The notes under the pieces: generated by a model
What the model was told of the DNA's origin: nothing
The model's input: only the letters and a program-made list of their open reading frames with translations
Database searches by the model: none
Part shown: positions 48,964 through 59,132 of the stretch, piece by piece
Layout: each line of letters starts with the position of its first letter
Numbering within the stretch: position 1 is the first letter of the stretch
DNA from: Pseudanabaena sp. FACHB-2040
GTDB taxonomy: Bacteria > Cyanobacteriota > Cyanobacteriia > Phormidesmidales > Phormidesmidaceae
NCBI RefSeq assembly: GCF_014696715.1
Contig: NZ_JACJQO010000019.1
Span: 310,001-374,000, forward strand
Length of the DNA: 64,000 nucleotides
Direction: 5' to 3'
Program-made: the position numbers and the translations under genes

Positions 48964-49641
48964 ATGCCCGTGTTGAATAAGATTTCTCAGCGGTTCAGCC
49001 GATCCCTTCTGGCTGGCTTGAACCGCAAGTTGATTGTCGGTGGGAGTGTGGTTCTAGCATCATCGCTGCTGATGCTGCCCGCTCAAGCCCACCATGCTAC
49101 CGGCGGCAGCACGCCTACGAATGCCTTCACAGGCTTTATTTCTGGGCTGGCCCACCCTGTTATTGGTCCCGATCACTTTGCTTTTGTGGTTGCCGTTGGC
49201 CTGATTGCCGCCTTTAGCCTGCGCGGCATAGTGCTGCCCATTGCCTTTGTCTTGGCAACGCTAGCGGGCACCGGCCTGCATTTGCTGGGGCTGACCTTGC
49301 CGGGGGCTGAGATCGGGGTTTCTCTATCGGTGGTGCTGGCCGGGGTGGTGCTGGCGACTAACCGTAAGTTGGGAGTGGAGCCGTTGGCTGGGCTGGGTGC
49401 ATTAGCGGGTCTGCTCCACGGCTATGCCTACGGTGAAGCTATTGTCGGAGCGGAAATGGCTCCCTTGGCGGCTTATCTGGCCGGATTTGCAGTCATTCAA
49501 CTGCTGGTTTCTCTAGGCGTATTTTGGGCAGGCCGCAGGGTATTCAATCTCTCGGCTGGCCCGTCGCTGAATCTGCGCTTTGCCGGATTTGCGATCGCAG
49601 GGGCCGGATCCGCCTTTCTCTCTTCTGTCCTGCTGGGGTAA
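48964..49641 (+). CDS. hupE: HupE/UreJ-family metal permease, probable cobalt transporter
   Basis: 225 residues from ATG 48964, with GAGGT 6-10 nt before it. An ORF from 48793 runs through the riboswitch and is not the real start. Signal peptide (LIVGGSVVLASSLLMLPAQAHH), then six hydrophobic helices; family motif HPVIGPDHFAFVVAVG with metal-binding His/Asp, and LLHGYAYGEA. HupE/UreJ proteins carry nickel or cobalt; control by a B12 riboswitch points to cobalt uptake. Followed after 6 nt by cobW. Confidence 0.9.
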   Translation: MPVLNKISQRFSRSLLAGLNRKLIVGGSVVLASSLLMLPAQAHHATGGSTPTNAFTGFISGLAHPVIGPDHFAFVVAVGLIAAFSLRGIVLPIAFVLATLAGTGLHLLGLTLPGAEIGVSLSVVLAGVVLATNRKLGVEPLAGLGALAGLLHGYAYGEAIVGAEMAPLAAYLAGFAVIQLLVSLGVFWAGRRVFNLSAGPSLNLRFAGFAIAGAGSAFLSSVLLG

Positions 49642-49647
49642 AGCACT

Positions 49648-50700
49648 ATGCATAAAATTCCAGTTACCGTCGTCACCGGCTTTCTTGGAGCGGGCAAAAC
49701 CACGCTAGTGCGCCATCTACTGCAAAACAACCAGGGCCGCCGCATTGCCGTTTTGGTCAATGAGTTTGGTGAAGTCGGCATTGACGGCGAGTTGCTCAAG
49801 TCCTGCCAGGTTTGCGATGAAGACGGCACCCCGTTAGACAGCAATATCGTTGAACTGGCCAACGGCTGCCTCTGCTGCACTGTGCAAGAAGAGTTTCTGC
49901 CCACCATGCAGGCGCTGATCCAGCGCCGCGACCAGATCGACTGCATTGTCATTGAAACTTCTGGACTGGCCCTGCCCAAACCCTTGGTGCAAGCGTTTCG
50001 CTGGCCCGAAATCCGCACCAGCGCTACGGTCGATGGGGTTGTGACCGTGGTCGATTGTGATGCGCTCGCCTCAGGTCGTCTGGTGGGTGACCTGGAGGCC
50101 CTAGAAGCCCAGCGCCAGGCCGATGACAGTCTCGATCACGAAACGCCCATTGAAGAATTGTTTGAAGATCAGCTCAACTGCGCCGATCTGGTGCTGCTGA
50201 CTAAAGCCGATCATGTCTCTTTAGAAACCCGCCAGCATGTCGAGTCTTGGCTCAAAAATCAGCTGCCTGCTGGGGTGAAGATTGTGCCCTGTGAGCACGG
50301 GGTGATTAGCCCAGACGTGTTGCTCGGCTTTAATGCAGCGGTGGAAGACAACCTGGAGCAGCGCCCCAGCCACCACGACCACGAAGAGGAGCACGAGCAC
50401 GACGACAACATTACCTCAGTGCCGCTCACCCTCGATCAGGCGTTTGAACCTAAGGCTCTCGTCGAGCGACTGCAGGCTCTAGTAGAAACGGCTGAGATTT
50501 ACCGAATCAAGGGATTTGTAAACGTGCCCAACAAGCCGATGCGGCTGGTGCTGCATGGGGTTGGTAACCGGTTCGACTACTTCTTTGATCGGCCCTGGCG
50601 ACCCGGTGAGCCACGCTTAACGCAGCTAATTGTGATTGGTCAGAATCTTGATTCAGACCAAGTACGTGCAGCGGTATTACAGCCACCCGTCTCGGTTTGA
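49648..50700 (+). CDS. cobW: CobW-family GTP-dependent metal chaperone
   Basis: 350 residues. G1 loop VTGFLGAGKTTLVRHLL, switch NEFGEVGIDGELL, metal site NGCLCCTVQEEF (CxCC), G3-like VIETSGLALP, G4 LTKADH. A His/Asp/Glu-rich linker (SHHDHEEEHEHDD) precedes the C-terminal CobW domain (KGFVNVPNKPMRLVLHGVG). Thought to deliver cobalt to the cobalamin pathway. Transcribed with hupE from the B12 riboswitch, so it is the CobW rather than zinc type. Confidence 0.93.
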   Translation: MHKIPVTVVTGFLGAGKTTLVRHLLQNNQGRRIAVLVNEFGEVGIDGELLKSCQVCDEDGTPLDSNIVELANGCLCCTVQEEFLPTMQALIQRRDQIDCIVIETSGLALPKPLVQAFRWPEIRTSATVDGVVTVVDCDALASGRLVGDLEALEAQRQADDSLDHETPIEELFEDQLNCADLVLLTKADHVSLETRQHVESWLKNQLPAGVKIVPCEHGVISPDVLLGFNAAVEDNLEQRPSHHDHEEEHEHDDNITSVPLTLDQAFEPKALVERLQALVETAEIYRIKGFVNVPNKPMRLVLHGVGNRFDYFFDRPWRPGEPRLTQLIVIGQNLDSDQVRAAVLQPPVSV

Positions 50701-50754
50701 CCAGTGTGCTTTGATTAGCGGTGTCACACCTGAGATTTGCAGGCCCTTTTCAAC

Positions 50755-50788
50755 AAAGTAGAGACGTGATCAATCACGTCTCTACTTT
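50755..50788. terminator. Strong palindrome after cobW (GAGACG family)
   Basis: AAAGTAGAGACGTGAT (50755-50770) and ATCACGTCTCTACTTT (50773-50788): perfect 16-bp stem with a 2-nt loop, between convergent cobW and the amino acid transporter operon. Followed by TG on the plus side and preceded by A-run, so terminating both directions is plausible. Same family as 1703-1730. Confidence 0.65.
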
Positions 50789-50842
50789 TGAGATTAAACC
50801 TGTGATTGAACCTAAGAGACAATGCCCACGATGATCGAACGC

Positions 50843-51565
50843 TTACAGAACCTTTTCTAAAAATTGTTGCGCCCGCTCGCTCTTAGGAGTGCTGAAAAAC
50901 TCATCTGGCGGGGCATCTTCAACCAAATAGCCCCCATCGAGAAAGAGAACTCGGTTTGCCACTTCCCGCGCAAAGCCCATCTCGTGGGTGACGATGGCCA
51001 TCGTAATCCCCGTATCGGCCAGGGATTTCATGACGTCTAGCACCTCTTTCACCATTTCTGGGTCAAGGGCAGAAGTGGGTTCGTCAAACAGCATGATGTG
51101 GGGTTCCATCGCTAGGGCGCGTGCGATCGCAACCCGCTGCTTCTGCCCCCCCGACAGCCGGGAAGGATACACGTTTGCTTTCTCTGAAAGACCTACCTTG
51201 TTCAGCAGATCCAGACCAATCTTACAGGCATCGGCCTTGCTCAACTTCCTGATCTTCGTGGGCGCATAAGTGACGTTCTGCATCACCGTCTTATGCGGAA
51301 ACAGATTGAAGTGTTGAAACACCATGCCGATGTTTTGCCGCACCTTCATAATGTCGCACTTAGGAGACGTGATATCGAGGCCATCGATATAGACGTTGCC
51401 TGCGGTCGGCGTCTCCAGCAGATTAACGCAGCGCAGCAAGGTTGATTTACCCGAACCCGAGGGGCCGATGATTGCCACCACTTCTCCGCGGGCGACTTCC
51501 GTAGAGATATCTTTCAACACCTCTAGCTGACCAAAGGACTTGACGAGATGCTCAATCCTAATCAC
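50843..51565 (-). CDS. Polar amino acid ABC transporter, ATP-binding protein
   Basis: 240 residues. Walker [19 protein letters not shown]-loop [15 protein letters not shown], signature [15 protein letters not shown], Walker [15 protein letters not shown], switch IVTHEMGFA. HisP/GlnQ type. Overlaps the permease gene by 8 nt. Last gene of a three-gene operon. Confidence 0.93.
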   Translation of the reverse strand: MIRIEHLVKSFGQLEVLKDISTEVARGEVVAIIGPSGSGKSTLLRCVNLLETPTAGNVYIDGLDITSPKCDIMKVRQNIGMVFQHFNLFPHKTVMQNVTYAPTKIRKLSKADACKIGLDLLNKVGLSEKANVYPSRLSGGQKQRVAIARALAMEPHIMLFDEPTSALDPEMVKEVLDVMKSLADTGITMAIVTHEMGFAREVANRVLFLDGGYLVEDAPPDEFFSTPKSERAQQFLEKVL

Positions 51566-52232
51566 TGCGCCGCAACCTCCGCTCCAAAACTTGGGCTCCC
51601 TGGGTCAGGGTCATAACCATAATGTAGTAGATGACCCCTATGACAAGCAGTGGCTCAAAATATAGATATTTTTCTGCCGCTACTACCATGCCCCGCCGCA
51701 TCAAATCAAGGGCTCCGATGGTAGACACCAGGGCCGAATCTTTTAAGAGGGCAATGCTCTCATTCACCAGCGCAGGCAAGATGTTCTTAAAAGCCTGGGG
51801 CAAAATGATGTCCATCATCATTAGCTTGTAAGGCACTCCCAGAGACATCGAAGCCTCTCGCTGCCCCTTATCAACCGCCATAATGCCCGCTCGAATAGTC
51901 TCCGAGCTGTAGGCTGCCGAGTTAAGAGAGAAGGTAATCACCCCCGCCTCAATGGCCGAAATTTCGTAGCCAATGAGTTGGGGAGTGGCGAAGTAGATTA
52001 GCGCCAACTGCAGGATCAGCGGTGTGCCTCGGAAAATCGAGGTGTAAAATTCCGCAAACCACTTAAGCGGCTTAATCGAGGAGATTTTTAACAGCGAAAG
52101 CAGCGTTCCTAGCGCAAACCCAAATAGGGCAGAGAGCAGGGTAAAGCGCAGCGTTGTCAGAACCCCAGTCAGAATAAACGGCAGAGACGGAACAATCTGA
52201 GAAAAGTCAAGGTTCATAATCGCCGCTATCAA
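51558..52232 (-). CDS. Polar amino acid ABC transporter, permease
   Basis: 224 residues with about five membrane helices. The HisM/GlnP signature is [20 protein letters not shown], and the EAA loop reads [21 protein letters not shown]. One permease gene implies a homodimer. It overlaps the substrate-binding gene by 4 nt (ATGA type) upstream and the ATPase gene by 8 nt downstream. Confidence 0.93.
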   Translation of the reverse strand: MIAAIMNLDFSQIVPSLPFILTGVLTTLRFTLLSALFGFALGTLLSLLKISSIKPLKWFAEFYTSIFRGTPLILQLALIYFATPQLIGYEISAIEAGVITFSLNSAAYSSETIRAGIMAVDKGQREASMSLGVPYKLMMMDIILPQAFKNILPALVNESIALLKDSALVSTIGALDLMRRGMVVAAEKYLYFEPLLVIGVIYYIMVMTLTQGAQVLERRLRRSD

Positions 52233-53029
52233 TTACCGCGATCTCGAAACCACTTGTTGACCAGCTCCTCAATTTCCCCACTGGCCTGCATTTCCGCTAA
52301 AGCAGTATTAAAATCGTCTACCAGCTCAGAATCTTTGGGAAATGCGATCGCAGATCCAGAAGGCCCCTCTGCAGGAATCACAGCTACCTGCAGATCTGGA
52401 TTGGCCTGCAAGAATCCCTCAGCCACAGCATCTTCAATGATGGCTGCATCAATACGACCGGCCTTGATCTCCTGAACGATTTCGTTGATTCGGTTGAGCT
52501 GCACAATTTCCATTGCAATACCCCCCTCTTCCTGCAGGTCCTTGGCCAATCTCTCTTGAATTGACCCTAGCTGCACTCCAATCTGCTTGCCTGCCAGATC
52601 TTCAGGTGTGCTAATGCCGCTATTTTGTTGAGATACTATGGTTTGCTGAGCTTCGTAATAGATTTCAGAAAAATCAACGTTCTGCTTACGATCTTCGGTC
52701 GGCGTCATGCCCGCCATCACAAAGTCAGCGCGGCCTGCCTGTAGAGCTGGAATTAAACCATTGAAATCAATGTTGTTAATTTCCACCTCGTAGCCCAACC
52801 GTTCAGCGATGCCTCGGGCAATATCGACATCAAAACCAACAATCTCCTCCGTCCCTCCAGAGGTTTCTACAAACTCATAGGGAGGATAATCGGCAGAGGT
52901 CGCCATGACTAAGGTCTGAGCCCCGTCACTATCGGCAGTTCCCGTCCCTCCTTGGTTACAGGCTGTTAGCATACCGCCCGTAAACGCTGCCGAAACCACA
53001 CAAGTTGCAATAAACCTACGACGTTTCAT
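52229..53029 (-). CDS. Polar amino acid ABC transporter, substrate-binding lipoprotein
   Basis: 266 residues from ATG 53029, with GGGAGA before it; a longer frame opens at 53050. Signal and lipobox: RRRFIATCVV ... GMLTAC, so it is anchored in the membrane. Binding-fold SBP3 features: LVMATSADYPPYEFVE, VGFDVDIARGIAERLGYEVE and AGMTPTEDRKQNVDFSEIYY. The amino acid (Arg, Gln or Glu type) cannot be told. First gene of the operon. Confidence 0.93.
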   Translation of the reverse strand: MKRRRFIATCVVSAAFTGGMLTACNQGGTGTADSDGAQTLVMATSADYPPYEFVETSGGTEEIVGFDVDIARGIAERLGYEVEINNIDFNGLIPALQAGRADFVMAGMTPTEDRKQNVDFSEIYYEAQQTIVSQQNSGISTPEDLAGKQIGVQLGSIQERLAKDLQEEGGIAMEIVQLNRINEIVQEIKAGRIDAAIIEDAVAEGFLQANPDLQVAVIPAEGPSGSAIAFPKDSELVDDFNTALAEMQASGEIEELVNKWFRDRGN

Positions 53030-53324
53030 TGGGTCTCCCGAAACAAACAAAATTCAGGCTAGACAAGATAGCTTAACAATCCAGTAGAGTTACAGATAAA
53101 ACCCGTACAAAAATGTACATACAGCTACAAATTCAGACTATTGAGAGGCTTTTCTCCCAAATTTGCCTTAATAGTAGAAATAATAATTTTTGCCGCTCAG
53201 TGCATCCATCTTGCAACAGCAGCAGCATCTTTCCATTGACAGATATCTTCCGTGTCTTCTGTGACGGCCACCTAAGCAGGCTCAGGAAAGGCCTACAATA
53301 GAGTAGTTCATGCGTTCTAAAACC

Positions 53325-53798
53325 ATGGTTCAATATACGCTAGCTCAAAGTCCAGACGTCATCATCCCTATTCCCGGCAAAGATTCCCTCAAAGCTCGTG
53401 AAAAGGCCATGGATCAGCTCATAGAGATGATGGATGACGGTAGACTAACCACAGCCCTTTCCGACGGTTTTGCCCCCGATCAGTTTATTGAAGTGAAAGA
53501 ACCCCAGCTCACAGACACTGTCAAGCAGCAGGAAGATGACGTTGTAGAAGCAGTTCAGGTCCTCAGCAACCTGGCCAATCTAAAAGTAAAAGTGCAGGAA
53601 GTTCGCACCGATGCCCTCAAGGTGCGAGAACTTGTTGATTTGCTCTTTACCGACGAACCCATCAGTGAGGAGCAGGTTAATGAACTCAAAGATGGCTTCA
53701 AAGTGCTCAAGACCTTTGCCCAAAACAACTTGCGTTATCGGGAAGCTCGCTCCCAGGCTGAAGAGGCTCGCAAGGTGCTAGATGCAGCCCTCAAGTAA
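53325..53798 (+). CDS. Helical protein of unknown function
   Basis: 157 residues from ATG 53325 (MVQYTLAQSPDVIIPIPG); 53310 is an alternative ATG. Mostly charged helices with heptad-like spacing (TVKQQEDDVVEAVQVLSNLANLKVKVQEVRTD and YREARSQAEEARKVLDAALK, both coiled-coil-like). No signal peptide or membrane segment. Codon use fits the genome. No family recognised. About 295 nt of non-coding AT-rich DNA lies upstream. Confidence 0.7.
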   Translation: MVQYTLAQSPDVIIPIPGKDSLKAREKAMDQLIEMMDDGRLTTALSDGFAPDQFIEVKEPQLTDTVKQQEDDVVEAVQVLSNLANLKVKVQEVRTDALKVRELVDLLFTDEPISEEQVNELKDGFKVLKTFAQNNLRYREARSQAEEARKVLDAALK

Positions 53799-54021
53799 AT
53801 GGTTCTAGCTGCACAGCGGCCCTAGCCTCTGTGCTCGCAGTCAGCAATCAACCCTATCTGAGCACCCCTCATCAGTCAGGGAGGCCAGTTCTTAGAATGT
53901 GCCTGAGGGTAGAGCGCTCGCAGCATTCGGTTTCGTAACATACAGTTCAAGTCTGGTATTCACTCCTGACTAGCAACCTTACGATTACCTAATCGTGTCT
54001 CTCTTCACCCAAGGAGTTTTT

Positions 54022-54375
54022 ATGAAGCACCTGACCCTTTTTGCTGGGCGATTTTTGAATGGCGGTTTGCGATCGCTATTGTTAGTTTGTTTAGTCAGCT
54101 TAATGAGCTGGTTAATGGCTGCTAACCAACCAGCGTATGCAATCAAAGCAGATCCGTCAGTGGCTCCAACCCAGGAGCACGCCGCCCCTGACAAGCAGGG
54201 AAAAATTTATGACGAGTCCCTAAAAGTAGTTGACCCTCCTAGAGGTGAAAGCAAAGAGATTCAGGAGAGCTTAAGGAAATATCGCCAGGAAAGCCCAGAC
54301 CAAAACGCAGATCAAGGTGGCTTGGTTGAGGGGTTAAAAGAGCTAGTCGATAACTTCACTCCTGGTGACAAGTAG
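54022..54375 (+). CDS. Small secreted protein of unknown function
   Basis: 117 residues from ATG 54022, with AAGGAG 5-10 nt before it; the frame begins at 53995. Hydrophobic N-terminus LLLVCLVSLMSWLMAANQPAYA looks like a signal peptide with cleavage after YA. The mature part is hydrophilic (KIYDESLKVVDPPRGESKEI, LRKYRQESPDQN) and probably partly disordered. No family recognised. Ends about 55 nt before the convergent kinase gene. Confidence 0.7.
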   Translation: MKHLTLFAGRFLNGGLRSLLLVCLVSLMSWLMAANQPAYAIKADPSVAPTQEHAAPDKQGKIYDESLKVVDPPRGESKEIQESLRKYRQESPDQNADQGGLVEGLKELVDNFTPGDK

Positions 54376-54429
54376 GGCAAACGCAAACGCCGCTGATATG
54401 GTTTCCTTTTGGAACTGGCACGCGCTCCC

Positions 54430-56877
54430 TCAGCCTTGACTTACTAGCTCGGCCCTAGTGCTTACCAAAAGCATCAGGGCCTCTTGACGTACCTTGTGCA
54501 GAGCAGACTGCACTTTGGCATACTCGCCTTCAAGCCGTGAAAGGTCATTCTCTGCTGCGAGTGGCTGCCCTTGTGACCTATGCTCAAGCTGCTCGCACAG
54601 CTGAGCCAGCACAGTTGCACCTACCGTCGCGCTTCCTGATTTAAGCGTATGGGCCGACCGCCGAAAGGTAGCAGTGTCTTGAGCAACAGATGAAGACCGA
54701 ATTGCCTGCAACAGCTTTGGTGCCTCATCTAAATAACAGTCGATTGCTTCTACAAGAAACTCGGGTGCAGAGTCACCCGCCAAGTGCCGGAGCTGATCCA
54801 ACGACTCCGGGTCTAAAACACCTTTTTCCGTTGCTTCAACTTCAGGGCTGGAAGCGAGATCTGAAGTTGAAGCAATAGCAGACCTTTCTGAGGCAGCAAT
54901 ATTCAGTGGAGAACAACGCCTGAGGGCAGCTATCAGCTCTTCTCTACGAATGGGTTTGCTGATGTAGTCATCCATCCCGGCTGCCAAACACTGTTCGCGA
55001 TCGCCCTGCATTGCATTGGCAGTGATCGCAATAATGCGGGGCCGGGTTTCTGCGCTCCACCCCTGACAGATGTGCTGAGCCGCAGTTAATCCATCCATTT
55101 TGGGCATTTGTACATCCATCAGCACAACATCATAAGGCTGATGGTGCAGCGCTGTTAGCACTTCTAACCCATTTGTTGCTAAATCCGCGTGGTAGCCCAT
55201 CCTCAGCAGCAACAGCAGCAGCATTTTTTGGTTGACGATATGGTCTTCTGCCAGCAGGATTTTAAGCGGCAGAGTTTGGGCTAAAACAGGTATTTGCGCT
55301 GCTCGCTCAGGTGGGCAACTCGTAGCGTCAGCAATAGCACGCGCAACGAAAGTGAAATAAAAGGTAGACCCCTGGTCTGCTTGACTTTCCATCCACATGT
55401 GCCCCCCCATCAGCTCACTTAATCGGCTGCTGATAGCCAATCCTAATCCTGTTCCTCCATACTCCCGCGTGACTGACACATTAACCTGGCTAAATGCTTT
55501 AAATAGCTGGTCATGGCGATCGCTCGGAATGCCAATTCCGGTGTCTCGTACCGCAAACTGAATTTCGTAAAGTCCTTCAGCTTCTGTGCCTAGCCTTGAT
55601 CGATTCGCAACCGCTTCAGTCTTTAGCTGCTGCGCTGTCGCCGTTACAACAACTTCTCCAGACTGAGTAAACTTGACTGCGTTGTTCAGGAGATTGACTA
55701 AAATTTGGCGAAGACGAGTCACATCCCCAACAACGGTGTTAGGTATATACCCCTCAACAAGATAGGCTAACTCTAGCCCTTTGGCAGCCGCTTGAGGAGC
55801 CAACAAATCAATCGCCTCTTTCACACATCTCCCTAAATTAAGCGGCTGTGCTTCTAGCTCCAGTTTGCCAGATTCAATTTTTGAGAAATCGAGAATATCA
55901 TTGATGATAGTTAGCAGTGCTTCGCTGCTGTTGCAAATAGTTTCTACAAAATCTTGCTGCTGTGCTGTTAAAGGGGTATCTAACAACAGCTCTGTCATAC
56001 CCACTACGCCATTCATCGGGGTACGAATCTCATGGCTCATCATTGCTAAAAAGGCGCTTTTAGCCCGATTGGCGGTTTCGGCCTCTCGTCTCGCTTGCTC
56101 AAGCGCAATATTCTGGTCAAACGCCTGATGAAGCTGTTGCTGAAGCGCAAGATTCACCTGCTGCCGTTCAATTTCGCCGCCACACCACTGCGCCATGAGC
56201 CTGAGCAGTTCTCGATCAAAAGCTTTGAAAGGAGCCCGGCGGGGAGTTCGACTGTAAAAACAAAGCGTCCCGTAGATTTTTCCATTCACCCAAAGACGGC
56301 TGCCGATATAGCTCTCTATTTGCAGGGCAGCATAACAGGGATGAAAGCACCACGCTGATTGATTAGCATGAACGATGTCAACAGGCTCTGAAGATTTTAA
56401 GGTTTCTACGCAATACGTTTGCTTGACATCAAAAACATCATTAGGAGCAATCGAATTGTCAGGCGTTTGAACGCTGATAACTTCATAACGATTGTCCTCA
56501 ATGTGAGCCAAAACTCCAAAGTCAAGACCAAAATGACGGCAGCCTATGCCTAAGAGCTGCTGGAAACGCTCTTCAGCGCTAAGAGACTGAGCAATTGTGA
56601 CCTCATACAGCTCTCGAATGACAGTTTCACTTTCTCGTAGTGTGGTCTCAATTTGCTTACGATTGGTGACATCTCGAATGATTACCAGAACTGCAGATAC
56701 GCTGCTAGCCGCAACAACTAGCATCAGGATTTGAGGGCTAGTTGCAAGGTTCCAGCAGGATGCCCCCGCCATAGCAATTAGGAGCAGCAACGCTGTGGTT
56801 AGACCCGCTGCTATCTTGTTCCTGGTAGAGAGGTTCATACAAGTTACCCGTAACACAATCTGACGAGGCAGCTTCAT
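54430..56877 (-). CDS. Hybrid histidine kinase (GAF-HK-REC-HPt)
   Basis: About 815 residues from ATG 56877; ATG 56838 ([13 protein letters not shown]) is also plausible, and TTG 56913 opens the frame. Two membrane helices, a GAF-like domain (about 105-245), HisKA with [14 protein letters not shown], HATPase ([42 protein letters not shown]), a receiver ([38 protein letters not shown]) and an HPt domain with phospho-His in [16 protein letters not shown] complete four-step phosphorelay in one protein. Divergent from a REC-PAS gene. Confidence 0.93.
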   Translation of the reverse strand: MKLPRQIVLRVTCMNLSTRNKIAAGLTTALLLLIAMAGASCWNLATSPQILMLVVAASSVSAVLVIIRDVTNRKQIETTLRESETVIRELYEVTIAQSLSAEERFQQLLGIGCRHFGLDFGVLAHIEDNRYEVISVQTPDNSIAPNDVFDVKQTYCVETLKSSEPVDIVHANQSAWCFHPCYAALQIESYIGSRLWVNGKIYGTLCFYSRTPRRAPFKAFDRELLRLMAQWCGGEIERQQVNLALQQQLHQAFDQNIALEQARREAETANRAKSAFLAMMSHEIRTPMNGVVGMTELLLDTPLTAQQQDFVETICNSSEALLTIINDILDFSKIESGKLELEAQPLNLGRCVKEAIDLLAPQAAAKGLELAYLVEGYIPNTVVGDVTRLRQILVNLLNNAVKFTQSGEVVVTATAQQLKTEAVANRSRLGTEAEGLYEIQFAVRDTGIGIPSDRHDQLFKAFSQVNVSVTREYGGTGLGLAISSRLSELMGGHMWMESQADQGSTFYFTFVARAIADATSCPPERAAQIPVLAQTLPLKILLAEDHIVNQKMLLLLLLRMGYHADLATNGLEVLTALHHQPYDVVLMDVQMPKMDGLTAAQHICQGWSAETRPRIIAITANAMQGDREQCLAAGMDDYISKPIRREELIAALRRCSPLNIAASERSAIASTSDLASSPEVEATEKGVLDPESLDQLRHLAGDSAPEFLVEAIDCYLDEAPKLLQAIRSSSVAQDTATFRRSAHTLKSGSATVGATVLAQLCEQLEHRSQGQPLAAENDLSRLEGEYAKVQSALHKVRQEALMLLVSTRAELVSQG

Positions 56878-57175
56878 CTGAAGAGACCCATAGTTGTGGG
56901 CTCGGGGTCTCAAGTCACAGCTAGGGGCCTTTTCCAGGCACCCTGCTATAAAACCGCTTCATCCGTAAAGAGTGCCCAGAATCGTTGAAATCAAAAACTG
57001 TGTAGCTGTAAATAGGGATGTTGGAGGAGCACAAGCTGTGAACGCCTTGTCATAAACCGAGCCATAGCTGCCCACTATCTCATTGTAAAAATTGATTAAC
57101 ATCCAGCCAACGCCAGCCCAGCGCTAATCAGACGACCATTACGGGAATGCTAATTAGGCTAAGAGGCGCTTTGAG

Positions 57176-58381
57176 ATGACTACTCATCAACCTCTCAGCT
57201 ATTTGTCTGTGTGCATTGCCATCCCCGTAGTCTCTATGTTTCCTGACCCCAATATTGGCCCTCCGGCAGCTTCCTTTAAGAATCGAAAGCCTTTATCAGT
57301 AACTACTGCCTACTACATTCGCAAGCTTCTGCATCAGAACCTTGACCGTCTAACCTCGGTTGTGGCCATGGGAGCCGGGCTTAAAGCAGATGCATTAAGC
57401 GATCTAAATTCGGTGATCGAAAGTTTGTATTTAGAGGATGAGGAAATCAATGCAACGGTTCAGCAACTTGACAACCTTGCAGTATTTCACCAAACTCTGA
57501 GCCACCAGGGAGCCCGATACCGCCAAGACTTGCAGAAAACAGAGCAGCAAATTTTTTGGCTGCTTGGATTTAGGCCAAAGGAGTCAGTCAACCAGGGGAC
57601 AATCTTAATTGTGGATGACTCTCAGCTTAACGTCCATCTATTGTCTACCGCTTTAAGCAAGCATGGATATACAACTTGTCATGTTAGTGGCGGTAGGCTG
57701 GCTTTAAGCGAAGCAGAGTCTTTAGAACCAGATCTAATCTTACTAGATATTATGATGCCGGAAATGGATGGCTATGAGGTGTGCGAACGGCTCAAGGCTA
57801 ACCCCGCCACCCGTGATATCCCATTGCTATTTGTCAGCACGATCAATCTTGTTTTGGATAAAGTCAAGGCTTTTAGTCTTGGGGGTGTAGATTACATTAC
57901 TAAGCCATTTCAACTGGAAGAGGTCTTGGCTCGGATTGACCATCAGATCAAGCTTCGAAATCTGCAGAAGCGATTGGAGGAGCAAAACGTTCGATTGCAA
58001 CACGAGATTAAAGAACGCAAGAAAGCAGAAACTCAATTTCGCAGCCTATTTGAAAACGCTGTTGATGGCATCTTTCAAACAACAGTGAACGGACAGTATA
58101 TCAATGCTAACTCAGCGCTTGCCCAGATCTACGGCTATGAATCGCCGGAAGTGCTGATAGCAGCGATCAACAATATTGCTCAGCACCCCTATGTGGAGCC
58201 ATTGCGACGAGAACAGCTCATGGCTGAACTGCGTCAACATCAGGTGGTTCGAGAGTTTGAATCTCAGATCTATCGAAAAGACGGCAGCATCCTTTGGATC
58301 TCAGAAACCATTCGCGTCGTTCAAGAAGCCGACGGCAACTTACTCTACTTTGAGGGAACGGTGCGAAGCCTGACCAAATGA
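57176..58381 (+). CDS. REC-PAS regulator without output domain
   Basis: 401 residues. N-terminal helical part (about 40-130), receiver (LIVDDSQLNVHLL, phospho-acceptor in LILLDIMMPEMDGYEV, YITKPFQLEEVL), coiled-coil linker (RLEEQNVRLQHEIKERKKAE), PAS domain (FRSLFENAVDGIFQTTVNG). The chain ends just after the PAS core (FEGTVRSLTK), so no kinase or GGDEF follows. It may be a sensor that passes signals by protein contact, possibly with the divergent hybrid kinase 262 nt away. Confidence 0.87.
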   Translation: MTTHQPLSYLSVCIAIPVVSMFPDPNIGPPAASFKNRKPLSVTTAYYIRKLLHQNLDRLTSVVAMGAGLKADALSDLNSVIESLYLEDEEINATVQQLDNLAVFHQTLSHQGARYRQDLQKTEQQIFWLLGFRPKESVNQGTILIVDDSQLNVHLLSTALSKHGYTTCHVSGGRLALSEAESLEPDLILLDIMMPEMDGYEVCERLKANPATRDIPLLFVSTINLVLDKVKAFSLGGVDYITKPFQLEEVLARIDHQIKLRNLQKRLEEQNVRLQHEIKERKKAETQFRSLFENAVDGIFQTTVNGQYINANSALAQIYGYESPEVLIAAINNIAQHPYVEPLRREQLMAELRQHQVVREFESQIYRKDGSILWISETIRVVQEADGNLLYFEGTVRSLTK

Positions 58382-58475
58382 TGGAGATTGCCTTGAATAG
58401 CAAAGCCATAGTTGCGCCATTTAAAGCGAACTCCATCATCGAATCTACCCCTAACAGGTCAGGCGCTATCTATTG

Positions 58476-59045
58476 TTAAGCGGAGAGACGCTGCTCTGCA
58501 TGACGTCCCTCTGCAATTTCCTCAATGACTTTTTTGTTGAAGGCAGGGATATCTTGAGGGTTGCGGCTGGTAACCAGGCCCCGGTCAACCACGACTTCCT
58601 GATCTACCCAGTTCGCGCCAGCATTTTGCAAATCTGTTTTTAGAGAGGGCCAGGAGGTCATAGTGCGGCCCCTGACAACATCGGCTTCAACCAGTGTCCA
58701 AGGACCGTGACAGATGGCTGCAACCGGCTTACCGGCTTGGAAGAAAGCCTTCACAAACTGAACAGCCTTTTCCTGGGTTCGTAGCTGGTCTGGGTTAACC
58801 GTTCCTCCTGGAAGAATTAGCGCGTCGTAATCCTCAGGATTAGCGCTGTCGAGGGTGAGATCTACGGGGATTTCATCGCCCTTGTCGTAGTGGTTCCAGC
58901 CTTGAATGGTGCCACTCTTAGGCGCGATGATCGCAGTTTGGGCTCCGGCTTCTTCCAGGGCCTGTTTGGGCTGGGTCAATTCTACCTGTTCAACTCCGTC
59001 GGTTGCTAAGATGGCGACCCTTTTATTACTTAGTTGTTCGGTCAT
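58476..59045 (-). CDS. DJ-1/PfpI-family protein
   Basis: 189 residues from ATG 59045; a TTG start at 59051 is less likely. The nucleophile elbow AAICHGPWTLVEA holds Cys112-His113, with the acidic partner in the LILPGGTVNPDQ region. Close in look to YhbO/PfpI general stress proteins, which degrade peptides or deglycate. Same strand as the P460 and propeller genes upstream, but an 87-nt gap makes cotranscription uncertain. Confidence 0.88.
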   Translation of the reverse strand: MTEQLSNKRVAILATDGVEQVELTQPKQALEEAGAQTAIIAPKSGTIQGWNHYDKGDEIPVDLTLDSANPEDYDALILPGGTVNPDQLRTQEKAVQFVKAFFQAGKPVAAICHGPWTLVEADVVRGRTMTSWPSLKTDLQNAGANWVDQEVVVDRGLVTSRNPQDIPAFNKKVIEEIAEGRHAEQRLSA

Positions 59046-59132
59046 AGTCAATCTCTTTTCGTCCCTTTTAGACTAAAGAAGTTGGCATGTGAACGCCGTC
59101 CTGCTTGCGGCTTAGTTTGGGTAGCGGGTTGT

